A stretch of 63,126 nt of DNA from Thermaurantimonas aggregans (GTDB lineage: Bacteria > Bacteroidota > Bacteroidia > Flavobacteriales > Schleiferiaceae): positions 1 to 63,126 of the forward strand of contig NZ_BHZE01000015.1 in assembly GCF_003851885.1 (NCBI RefSeq), written 5' to 3'. The first letter of the stretch is position 1; every line of letters starts with the position of its first letter. Below, in pieces: positions 28,134 to 36,292 of this stretch. The position numbers and the translations under genes are program-made. The notes under the pieces are model-generated. The model was given only the letters and a program-made list of their open reading frames with translations, was not told the origin of the DNA and did not search any database.

Positions 28134-28163
28134 GTTTTATGAGATTTAATACAGAGGACAAAG

Positions 28164-28820
28164 CTACATTTTTTCAAAATTTCGAATAAAACTTTTGATG
28201 AGCATGTGAATTTCAGCCAATACCATAGCAGTAGCTCCCCAAATAATGTGACCAGATAGCTCTATTGCCGGCACTCTAAGATTAAACCCCCTGACATCAA
28301 CTGAATGCAATTCAAAACATGGCTCTTGTGCTAAACGTTCCAGTGGCAAATACACTACGTCGGCCACTTCGTTTGGATCTGGATAGCACTTCACAGCAGT
28401 ATCACATTTGTAGGCAAAAGGATACATTAAAAAATTGCTCGGAGGTATGTAGAGCTCGGTAAGTGGTGTGAGCAGCTGTTTTTCATCAACTGCTATACCT
28501 ACCTCTTCATACAGCTCGCGAAGGCTGGTCTGAATGAGTGATTCGTCGCCGTCTCTTCTGCCCCCGGGAAAACTGATTTGAGCCGAATGAACTCCTGCAT
28601 ATTCCTTTCTTTTGATGAGTACTATTCGGTATTCATCCGAATAAACTCTTTCAAATACCACAGCTACCGCTGAAATTTTTGGCCGTATTTGAAGCTGATT
28701 GATTTCAGAAGCCTTTACCCTACCCTTGAGAGCGACAAGCTCATGAGCCGCTTCGCCGGGTAATGTGGGTCTTGCCTTTAGAAATTCAAGAAAAGATTCT
28801 TGCCAATTCGATTGGCTCAT
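28164..28820 (-). CDS. NUDIX hydrolase, CoA pyrophosphatase type
   Basis: A 218-residue hydrolase with a full Nudix box (GGRRDGDESLIQTSLREL then YEEVGI, fitting G-x5-E-x7-REUxEExGU) directly preceded by ISFPGG, as in the NudL/CoA diphosphatase group (family marker UPF0035-like). It would split CoA or a related nucleotide. It overlaps the upstream gene by 4 bases. Confidence 0.85.
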   Translation of the reverse strand: MSQSNWQESFLEFLKARPTLPGEAAHELVALKGRVKASEINQLQIRPKISAVAVVFERVYSDEYRIVLIKRKEYAGVHSAQISFPGGRRDGDESLIQTSLRELYEEVGIAVDEKQLLTPLTELYIPPSNFLMYPFAYKCDTAVKCYPDPNEVADVVYLPLERLAQEPCFELHSVDVRGFNLRVPAIELSGHIIWGATAMVLAEIHMLIKSFIRNFEKM

Positions 28821-29593
28821 GGGAGCAACTGAATGACCACTTTAGTTTTTACAAAGGCATCTGTGCCGGTCATTTGATTGTATTGCTTGCTAATGGTTTC
28901 AAATTCTGACTTTACCAGCAGTCCTGAGGCAGGGTCGAGGTATGTCTTACCTGGAGGAGAAGTTTCGTCGCCTACTACTTCCGTGTCGAGTTCCAATAAG
29001 CCGTTTACTACACCGGCTACTGTGTACATAATTTGAAACTTCGAGTTTCTAAAAGTGATTTCGTTCATCCAGCTGTCGCCTATGCGCACAGGTCTGCCGG
29101 GTAATTCGATGAAGATGTTGCTGAATCCAGCAGCAAAATCGTTTCCGTCTGGGGTTTGAATTTTGGGTCTTTTAGTCACTTTACCTGTCTTGGTCAGTTC
29201 AAATTTGTATGTTTCCTGCAGTAGCGAGCTCATAAACATGGCCATCATCCCGCCTCTGCCTTCGGATATGGCATCCTTGCGATCGCTGTCGTAATCAATG
29301 CTCCAGCGCGGATTTTCTTGTTTAAACTTCATGCGAAGCAATTTTATGTCTGCTTCATAGCCTTCATTTGTTGATTTTGTGACGGTTACGCTTTGGTTGA
29401 AAAGCAACTCACCTCTAAAAATACCACTTGTCAGGGCTTCATCCGAGTACCCATTTGTGAGAAGTTGATTCGAATATTTGATGGTTTGGCCCTCGTTTAG
29501 CCTGAGCAATAGGCTGTTATCGCTTTTAAACGAAAGCAAGGACAGCGCGATAACTGTGGATGTAATGAATTTTCTCATCTTAAAAAATTTCAT
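28817..29593 (-). CDS. DUF6263-like exported protein
   Basis: A 258-residue protein with a signal peptide (FITSTVIALSLLSFKSD) and the build of DUF6263: LRLNEGQTIKYSNQL, EADIKLLRMKF, a Gly/Met-rich segment, VRIGDSWMNEITF, and TYLDPASGLLVKSEF. The family has no known function. The start could also be the ATG six codons later (MRKFITS). Its stop overlaps the NUDIX gene. Confidence 0.7.
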   Translation of the reverse strand: MKFFKMRKFITSTVIALSLLSFKSDNSLLLRLNEGQTIKYSNQLLTNGYSDEALTSGIFRGELLFNQSVTVTKSTNEGYEADIKLLRMKFKQENPRWSIDYDSDRKDAISEGRGGMMAMFMSSLLQETYKFELTKTGKVTKRPKIQTPDGNDFAAGFSNIFIELPGRPVRIGDSWMNEITFRNSKFQIMYTVAGVVNGLLELDTEVVGDETSPPGKTYLDPASGLLVKSEFETISKQYNQMTGTDAFVKTKVVIQLLP

Positions 29594-29654
29594 TTAATAA
29601 AAACAATCGAACATGGCTCGTCTGTTTAATTGCGGTATTGAATTCATCATTGAA

Positions 29655-30236
29655 ATGTCGACAAGTGATAAAGATGAATACGTTGATAAAAAATCTCTTG
29701 CAAAGGTAGGGGTGTTTGGGCTTTTGTTTTTAGTGATTATCAATTTGATTTTTTATAACAAAAAACACATTAGTACTTCTCCTGACGCAGTCCATTTTAC
29801 CCAATCGGCTTGGATTTATTTTAACAACATTCGTTCGTACTATTATCTAAAATCAGTGGATTCAGCCTCTGGTTTTGAAATATACAAACACCGAAAATTC
29901 ACCGCATCGCTTGGGGAGAAAGACTTAAATATCCGATTGATTGTGTCTCTTCGTGAACAAATGGCTTTTTTGTATCCCGAATTCCCTCAAATCAACCAGA
30001 AACTCGAGAGCGCTCAAATCCTTACATCACGAGATACAATACAACTGTTTCCTGCGGATGCTTTTGAGATGAAAGAGAATTTCATTAGGCTACTGCCAGC
30101 TGTTGAAGGGGGAGAGTCTCTTCAACTGTTTTTAAATGGACAGGTGTACACTAACTCAATCTATGCCAATAAAAAAGCCAGGAAATACCTGGCACAGATG
30201 ATTTATGATTACTTAAAGCTTACTTCCGGTCGATGA
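29655..30236 (+). CDS. Single-pass membrane protein of unknown function
   Basis: A 193-residue protein from the ATG at 29655 (MSTSDKDEYVDKKSL); an ATG at 29613 would add 14 residues but begins only 19 bases from the divergent gene. It has a short cytoplasmic N-terminus, one membrane helix (VGVFGLLFLVIINLIFY), and an extracytoplasmic part with two segments of mixed strands and helices. No family recognised. Its TGA directly abuts the stop of the convergent purA gene. Confidence 0.6.
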   Translation: MSTSDKDEYVDKKSLAKVGVFGLLFLVIINLIFYNKKHISTSPDAVHFTQSAWIYFNNIRSYYYLKSVDSASGFEIYKHRKFTASLGEKDLNIRLIVSLREQMAFLYPEFPQINQKLESAQILTSRDTIQLFPADAFEMKENFIRLLPAVEGGESLQLFLNGQVYTNSIYANKKARKYLAQMIYDYLKLTSGR

Positions 30237-31505
30237 TTAGAGCCTAAGCGTCTGGGCTCGGTCGGGTCCAACGGAAACAAGGGTGATTTTCACACCTGTC
30301 TGCTGTTCAATAAAATCAACATATTGTCTTAATTCGTATGGTGCATCCTTGTAGTCAGTAAGCTTCGTGATATCCATTTTCCAGCCCGGTAGCTCCACAT
30401 ACACGGGTTTAAGAAATTGCTCGTCGGGTTGGTAGGGTAAGTAATCGATTTTTTCGCCCTTGTACTCGTAGTGGGTGGCCACTTTGATGGTGTCGAAAAT
30501 GCTGAGCACATCGGCTTTCATCATCATCATTTCCGTAACGCCATTGATTTCAATGGCATATTTTAGGGCAGGGAGGTCAAGCCAGCCGCAACGGCGAGGG
30601 CGACCTGTGGTAGAGCCAAACTCTCTACCTTGCTGGCGAATGAGCTCACCCGTCTCATCGTGGAGCTCGGTGGGAAAGGGTCCGCTGCCCACACGTGTAG
30701 CATAAGCTTTGAAAATACCGATCACCTTTCGAATTTTAGTGGGCGGAATGCCCAATCCATTGCAAGCTCCTGAGGCTGTGGTATTTGAAGAAGTTACATA
30801 CGGATAGGTGCCAAAATCGATATCTAGCATCGAGCCTTGTGCACCTTCCGCAAGTATGCATTTACCAGCCTTCAGTTCGCGATGCAGATAGTGCTCACTG
30901 TCAATGAGTTGTAATCTTTTGAATCGCTCGATGGCATTCATCCATTCTTCTTCGAGCTGTGGCAGATGTGTGTAATCGAAAGTATAGTTGTTGAGCAATT
31001 GCTTGTGTTTGGCTACCAACTGATTGTACTTGTCCATAAAATAAGGAAGTTCAATATCGCCAACGCGTATGCCGTTTCGACCGGTCTTGTCCATATAAGT
31101 CGGACCTATTCCCTTAAGGGTAGAGCCGATTTTGTTTTTGCCCTTCGAAGCTTCAGAGGCAGCATCGAGTAAGCGATGTGTTGGCAGTATGAGGTGTGCT
31201 CTGCGCGATATTAAGATTCTTTGACGGGCAGTAGGGTCAATTTTTTCAAGGGTTTCGAGCTCTTTTAAAAAGATTACCGGATCGATGACCACGCCATTGC
31301 CTACGAGATTGATGGCATTGGTGTGAAAGACGCCCGATGGGATGGTGTGTAGTACGTGTTTAACGCCTTCGAATTCAAGGGTATGGCCTGCATTCGGACC
31401 TCCCTGAAAGCGCGCGATGATGTCGTACCCTTTGGTCAGTACATCCACGATTTTTCCTTTGCCTTCATCGCCCCACTGAAGGCCGAGTAATACGTCTATT
31501 GCCAT
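30237..31505 (-). CDS. purA: Adenylosuccinate synthetase
   Basis: It joins IMP and aspartate using GTP in the first step to AMP. The 422-residue protein begins VLLGLQWGDEGKGKIVD, the family's P-loop signature, has the catalytic GPNAGHT, GSTLKGIGPTYMDK, and the AEGAQGSMLDIDFGTYPYVTSSNT signature in broken form, and the GTP-site GPFPTEL. Length is normal (about 425). It lies 30 bases downstream of a Fur-family gene, an arrangement common in Bacteroidota. Confidence 0.98.
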   Translation of the reverse strand: MAIDVLLGLQWGDEGKGKIVDVLTKGYDIIARFQGGPNAGHTLEFEGVKHVLHTIPSGVFHTNAINLVGNGVVIDPVIFLKELETLEKIDPTARQRILISRRAHLILPTHRLLDAASEASKGKNKIGSTLKGIGPTYMDKTGRNGIRVGDIELPYFMDKYNQLVAKHKQLLNNYTFDYTHLPQLEEEWMNAIERFKRLQLIDSEHYLHRELKAGKCILAEGAQGSMLDIDFGTYPYVTSSNTTASGACNGLGIPPTKIRKVIGIFKAYATRVGSGPFPTELHDETGELIRQQGREFGSTTGRPRRCGWLDLPALKYAIEINGVTEMMMMKADVLSIFDTIKVATHYEYKGEKIDYLPYQPDEQFLKPVYVELPGWKMDITKLTDYKDAPYELRQYVDFIEQQTGVKITLVSVGPDRAQTLRL

Positions 31506-31535
31506 GTTTGGTCTGATTGATGATGTGTTGATGGA

Positions 31536-32003
31536 TTATTGTTCAGGTTTTTCGGGTGATGTTCTTTGAGCGTAGAAGTAAAGTGTGTGGCTCATCACCT
31601 TCACGCCAAAAATTTCTTCTACCGTGTTGCGAATCAATTGGATACGCGGGTCGCAAAATTCGATGATTTCACCAGTATCTTGAATGATGATATGGTCGTG
31701 TTGTTTGTTGAAATACGATTTTTCGTAAAAACTTTGATTTTGACCGAATTGATGCTTGCGTACCAAATTGCATTCGAGCAGCAGTTCGATGGTGTTATAG
31801 AGTGTGGCACGGCTTACTCGATAGTTTTTGTTTTTCATGCGCACGTAGAGTGTTTCTATGTCAAAGTGTTCGGTATTGACATAGATTTCTTCTAAAATCG
31901 CATAGCGCTCTGGAGTCTTGCGCTGCCCTTTCTTCTCCAGATATTCGGTAAAGACTTTTTTTACCGTTTCGAATTGTTCTTTTTTAACGTCCTTGCTGTG
32001 CAT
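31536..32003 (-). CDS. Fur family transcriptional regulator
   Basis: A 155-residue regulator with the Fur winged helix ([14 protein letters not shown] ... [23 protein letters not shown]) and metal-site residues in [20 protein letters not shown]. The C-terminal CxxC pairs that hold the structural zinc in most Fur/PerR proteins are missing. I start at the ATG at 32003 ([10 protein letters not shown]) instead of an upstream frame because of length and because the promoter box lies just before it. The signal it senses (iron, zinc or peroxide) cannot be decided from the sequence. Confidence 0.88.
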   Translation of the reverse strand: MHSKDVKKEQFETVKKVFTEYLEKKGQRKTPERYAILEEIYVNTEHFDIETLYVRMKNKNYRVSRATLYNTIELLLECNLVRKHQFGQNQSFYEKSYFNKQHDHIIIQDTGEIIEFCDPRIQLIRNTVEEIFGVKVMSHTLYFYAQRTSPEKPEQ

Positions 32004-32009
32004 ACGGAG

Positions 32010-32017
32010 CAAAAATA
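32010..32017 (-). promoter_or_regulatory. Promoter -7 box for fur-purA
   Basis: TATTTTTG matches TAnnTTTG on the minus strand and ends 6 bases before the fur ATG, so the transcript would be almost leaderless. Confidence 0.45.
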
Positions 32018-32096
32018 TTGAATTGCAGGCGATGGATTGCCTCATCTGAATAACATCAAACGTATTTCTTTGTGTTTCTACGTTCTTAAGGGAGCG

Positions 32097-32104
32097 TACT
32101 TTTG
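32097..32104 (+). promoter_or_regulatory. Promoter -7 box for the polysaccharide genes
   Basis: TACTTTTG, an exact TAnnTTTG match, lies 40 bases before the flippase ATG. A TTTG at 32069 sits 24 bases upstream, slightly beyond the usual spacing. Confidence 0.5.
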
Positions 32105-32144
32105 ACCCCGGGGCTCGTACAACAGATTCCCAAAGACTACCTTA

Positions 32145-33572
32145 ATGATTCTATACTTCTTAAAAAATTTTGCATTTCTACTGTTGCTCAATGTATTGAT
32201 AAAGCCGATCTGGGTATTTTTTATCGACATACCCGTGCAAAATGCTGTAGGACATGACATGTATGGCATGTATTTCACAGCCTTCAACTTCGCTTTTATC
32301 TTTTCTATAATTTCAGATATGGGTTTAAACCATTTTAACAATATTCATTTGGCTGATAATTCGCTTCAAAAAGAGTTTTCATATGCTTCTGTTTTGCCAT
32401 TAAAGCTACTTTTTTCTCTCTTGTATGTTTTGATAGCAGTAATTTCTTCAGCAATTGTTTTCAATGATCAAAAAATTATCTTTATAGTTTTCATTTCTTC
32501 GATTTTTCATTCACTTACGAATTTCATTCTCTTTTTGCGTACATATTTATCATCTCACATGCAGTTTAAAAACGATTCTTTTTATTCTATATTGGATAAA
32601 ATTATTTCGACAATAATACTAGGTTTTATTTTGTATTTTTTCCACTCAAATACCATTTCAATTGAAACGTTTTTATATGTGCAAATACTATCACTACTTT
32701 TTAGTGCCATACTTTTGATTACACTATTGAAAAAACATTTGAATTTTACCTTTCGGAATTTTTCTTTAAACACTTACTGGTTTAGAGAGGCACTTCCCTA
32801 TACGCTACTCATTTTTGTGATGGGAATTTACACAAGAGTAGACAGTACGTTGATTCAACTCATGACAGAAGGCAGATTTACAGGCATTTACGCTGCCAGC
32901 TTTAGAATTATTGATTTTCTATCGCAATATGGATATTTGTCGTCAGTAATATTGCTGCCTCTTTTTTCCAGTTTAAAAGCTGAGCAAAACGAATCAAAAA
33001 AATTGCTACAATCCATTGTTTTAATCATGATTTTTACTGGGTATGCAATAACTTTTTTCTTTATGTTCATATCCAATAAAGTCATCTACATTTTATACAA
33101 AGAAGACACAAGCAAAATCACCGAAATTTTCCAATTGCACTTAATCGCATATCCATTTATAATTTCAAATTTTGTTTTGGGATCTTTTCTGACTGCTTAC
33201 CGACAAATCCCATATTTAATTCGCATTTCAATAATTGCTGCTTTTTTCCAAATACTTGGAAATTATTTTCTCATAAAGTTATACAATATTAATGGTGCAT
33301 CTGTTGGTATGATTCTCACAAACGTATTTATCTTTTTCGCTCAATTATACTATATCATTGAAGTGTATAATCTCGAAAATTCATTTACTAAAAGAATTCA
33401 AATTTTAGTCGTTACAGGATTAGTTGTTTCATTGTCTTTCTTTTATTTGGAAGTAGGTTTTAAAGTTTTAACGATCGTCTTTGCAACAGGGGGAGCTGTT
33501 TGGATTTACAAGATGCGCAATGAACTGTCACAAGCAGTTTTGGACAAGCCATTTTTTAAACTAAGGCAATAA
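32145..33572 (+). CDS. Polysaccharide flippase (Wzx/MATE-like)
   Basis: A 475-residue integral membrane protein with about 12-14 hydrophobic helices across its length, in the pattern of oligosaccharide flippases that move lipid-linked sugar units across the inner membrane. The ISDMGLNHFNN and RVDSTLIQLMTEGRFTGIYAASFRIIDF stretches are typical of the family. AT-rich codon use compared with neighbouring housekeeping genes hints at a cell-surface gene that exchanges easily. First of three polysaccharide genes. Confidence 0.85.
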   Translation: MILYFLKNFAFLLLLNVLIKPIWVFFIDIPVQNAVGHDMYGMYFTAFNFAFIFSIISDMGLNHFNNIHLADNSLQKEFSYASVLPLKLLFSLLYVLIAVISSAIVFNDQKIIFIVFISSIFHSLTNFILFLRTYLSSHMQFKNDSFYSILDKIISTIILGFILYFFHSNTISIETFLYVQILSLLFSAILLITLLKKHLNFTFRNFSLNTYWFREALPYTLLIFVMGIYTRVDSTLIQLMTEGRFTGIYAASFRIIDFLSQYGYLSSVILLPLFSSLKAEQNESKKLLQSIVLIMIFTGYAITFFFMFISNKVIYILYKEDTSKITEIFQLHLIAYPFIISNFVLGSFLTAYRQIPYLIRISIIAAFFQILGNYFLIKLYNINGASVGMILTNVFIFFAQLYYIIEVYNLENSFTKRIQILVVTGLVVSLSFFYLEVGFKVLTIVFATGGAVWIYKMRNELSQAVLDKPFFKLRQ

Positions 33573-33627
33573 AAAAGCAAAAAGTATTTCATGACGTTTG
33601 TAGGTTTGGCAAAAATTTGCATTGCTG

Positions 33628-34659
33628 ATGAAGCATTCAAAAAAGCATCGAAACATTTTCGACTCTACAGGAATCGTCTTGTTTGCATGGAGATGGCGTA
33701 AGCCTTTGATTATCATATCAATATCAGCAGCTGTTCTATCTTTCATATTTTCATCTCCTCCATTTATTTACCCTCGGTATAAGAGCACGGTAATACTCTT
33801 TCCTTCCACCACGTATTCTGTATCAAAGGCATTGCTTCCACAGCAATTTGGGGTAAATCAGGATGTGCTTCAGTTTGGTGAAGAGCAGCAAGCTGAGCAG
33901 TTGCTTCAAATACTAAATTCTGATGAAATTAAAAACCGTATTATTGAAGAATTTGATTTAATGCGACATTATCGCATTAATCCGAAAGCCAAGTATAAGT
34001 ACACAAAACTACAGAAGAAGTACAACAAAAACATTTCCTTTCGACGTACAGAATTTATGTCGGTTGAAATCAAGGTATTGGATGAGTCGCCTGATACTGC
34101 TGCTATGATAGCTAATCGAATTGCTGCATTGCTGGATGAGGTGAAAAATAAAATTCAAAAAGAACGAGCAGTAAAAGCACTTGCAATCGTCGAAAATGAA
34201 TATTTAGCGCTTAAAAAAGAAATCGAAGACAAGGAAAATCAGCTTACAGAACTTAGATTCAAAGGAGTGCACGATTATGAGCGACAAGTAGCCGCACTTA
34301 CTGAGCAGCTCGGAAGTGCCATTGTGAAGGAGGGCCCTGGCAGTAGAAAGGCTCGCGAAATACAAAATATGCTGGATACTTTGGCTAAATATGGCGGCCT
34401 TTATGTTTCGCTGCGCGACGAATTGTCGTTGCTGAAGGAGGAGTTAGTAAAACTCAAAACAAAATACGACCAGGCCAAAGTGGATGTTAACGAATTTTTA
34501 CCTGCTACTTTCAAAGTAAATATGGCCTATCCGGCTGAGCGCAAGACCTATCCCGTTCGTAGCCTGATTGTTTTATTGAGCTTTTTGAGCTCGTTGGTAT
34601 TTACCATGATTGTTTTAGCTGTGGTAGAAAATATTCGCCAAACAAAGCGGGAGGATTGA
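33628..34659 (+). CDS. Wzz-like polysaccharide chain-length regulator
   Basis: A 343-residue protein with a membrane helix at each end (about 20-38 and 313-335) and a long periplasmic coiled-coil section (about 155-285), the plan of Wzz/GumC-type co-polymerases. It lacks the C-terminal tyrosine kinase of some homologues. The final PAERKTYPVRSLIVLLSF is the usual proline-rich second helix entry. I use the ATG at 33628. The TTG at 33622 would add two residues. Overlaps the next gene by 4 bases. Confidence 0.82.
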   Translation: MKHSKKHRNIFDSTGIVLFAWRWRKPLIIISISAAVLSFIFSSPPFIYPRYKSTVILFPSTTYSVSKALLPQQFGVNQDVLQFGEEQQAEQLLQILNSDEIKNRIIEEFDLMRHYRINPKAKYKYTKLQKKYNKNISFRRTEFMSVEIKVLDESPDTAAMIANRIAALLDEVKNKIQKERAVKALAIVENEYLALKKEIEDKENQLTELRFKGVHDYERQVAALTEQLGSAIVKEGPGSRKAREIQNMLDTLAKYGGLYVSLRDELSLLKEELVKLKTKYDQAKVDVNEFLPATFKVNMAYPAERKTYPVRSLIVLLSFLSSLVFTMIVLAVVENIRQTKRED

Positions 34660-36086
34660 AAAATCTGTCCAACAATTCCATAATTTACGGTGCAGGAATT
34701 CTGTACCTGATTTGTGTAGCCATTTTTACAGCCACTGAGAATTTTTTATTGATGGTCATTCCCTTTGGATTGGCTTTAGCAGCTCTCACCTTTTTAGCCA
34801 TGGACAAGGTGCTGTGGTTTTTGCTCCTCAGCACACCTTTTTCAGTGGAAATTTATTTTGAAGATCTAAAATCTGCAGTCGGCGTGCCAGGTGAACCCTT
34901 TATGGCCGGACTACTGATTCTATTCATTCTTAAAATTTTCGTTGAAGGAAAGTTTCAACCAAAGTTTTCAGCCCACCCTATGTCGCTCACGCTGGTAATT
35001 TATCTCTTTTGGATGTTTTTCACTTCGCTTACCAGCAGCATGCCCTTTGTGTCGTTCAAATATTTTTTGGCCAGACTTTGGTTTGTTGTCGTTTTTTATT
35101 TTCTTTTTTCATTACTTTTAAGAAAGAAGGAAAATTTAAAAACCTTCTTTTGGTTTTATATGGCTCCACTTACGGTAGTTGTCATTTACACTTTGGTCAG
35201 GCACATTGAGTTTGGCCTTACCAAGCAAGCAAGTACATGGGTAATGACTCCTTTTTTTAGAGAGCATACTAATTATGGTGCAGCTTTGGCCATGTATGTA
35301 CCCGTGAGTTTTGCATTTGCTTTTTTTATTAAGGACAAGCTCTGGATTCGCATTCTTTATTTTATAGTATTGGGCATCTTGCTGGTAGGTCTCATTCTTT
35401 CTTTTACCCGCGCAGCATGGTTGAGTGTATTAGCAGCTACAGGTGTTTTATTGATTTTAGTACTGAGAATTAAGTGGTACACGGTAGTTGCGGCATTTGC
35501 TCTTTTACTCGGGGTAATACTCTATAACTGGACAGATATATATATGGTACTCTCTAAAAATCAAAAAGTATCAAGCGACGACTTAGGTGAGCACGTAACA
35601 TCAGCCACAAATATTAGCACAGATGTATCGAATCTGGAGCGCATCAATCGCTGGAAATCGGCAATACGAATGTTTAAGGAGCGACCTGTCGTCGGGTGGG
35701 GGCCAGGCACCTATATGTTTCAATACGCACCTTTCCAAAAACCACACGAAAAAACTATCATTTCTACTAACAACGCTGATTTGGGCAACGCACATAGCGA
35801 ATATTTAGGTCCGTTGGCTGAAATGGGGTTACCGGGGCTGATACTGGTGCTCGCTATTGTGCTTCAGATATTCATTTTGGGTCATAAAATGTACAATTCT
35901 GAACTAAATCACGAAACAAAAGTTCTGGTGCTCGCAGCATTTTTAGGCCTCATCACGTACTTTTCACATGGTTTGCTGAACAATTTTTTAGATATCGATA
36001 AGTCAGCAGTATCAGTATTTTCTTTCATTTCGCTGCTTGTGTGCGCCGATGTTTATTACATGGGTGAAAAAAAGAAAAATAGTTAA
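34656..36086 (+). CDS. O-antigen ligase/polymerase family protein
   Basis: A 476-residue membrane protein with about 12 helices. It has a large periplasmic loop containing RINRWKSAIRMFKERPVVGWGPGTY and NAHSEYLGPLAEMGLPGL, the Wzy_C signature of O-antigen ligases and polymerases. It should join or attach sugar units outside the inner membrane. It begins with TTG at 34656, overlapping the stop of the chain-length gene, so the two are translated together. Confidence 0.85.
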   Translation: MKNLSNNSIIYGAGILYLICVAIFTATENFLLMVIPFGLALAALTFLAMDKVLWFLLLSTPFSVEIYFEDLKSAVGVPGEPFMAGLLILFILKIFVEGKFQPKFSAHPMSLTLVIYLFWMFFTSLTSSMPFVSFKYFLARLWFVVVFYFLFSLLLRKKENLKTFFWFYMAPLTVVVIYTLVRHIEFGLTKQASTWVMTPFFREHTNYGAALAMYVPVSFAFAFFIKDKLWIRILYFIVLGILLVGLILSFTRAAWLSVLAATGVLLILVLRIKWYTVVAAFALLLGVILYNWTDIYMVLSKNQKVSSDDLGEHVTSATNISTDVSNLERINRWKSAIRMFKERPVVGWGPGTYMFQYAPFQKPHEKTIISTNNADLGNAHSEYLGPLAEMGLPGLILVLAIVLQIFILGHKMYNSELNHETKVLVLAAFLGLITYFSHGLLNNFLDIDKSAVSVFSFISLLVCADVYYMGEKKKNS

Positions 36087-36292
36087 TTTTCAAATTATTA
36101 CTCTTTACACTAAAGCTTAATAACACCCAAAAATCCATTTTTTGCACAAAAGCTTACATAAAGTTTATTAAAGATTTGGTAACAAATATGGATTTAAATT
36201 AAATTTCAGTTAAAAAAAAATTTATGCAAGCATTGTAATTTTTGAGAAATTCCCTCATCTTCGCCCTTGCGTATAACACAAAATTTACACAA
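36087..36292. other. AT-rich leader before susC
   Basis: A 206-base gap of low GC with no gene. It must hold the promoter of the SusC/SusD genes, but no exact TAnnTTTG is present. No sigma/anti-sigma genes or hybrid two-component sensor lie beside it. Confidence 0.4.
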
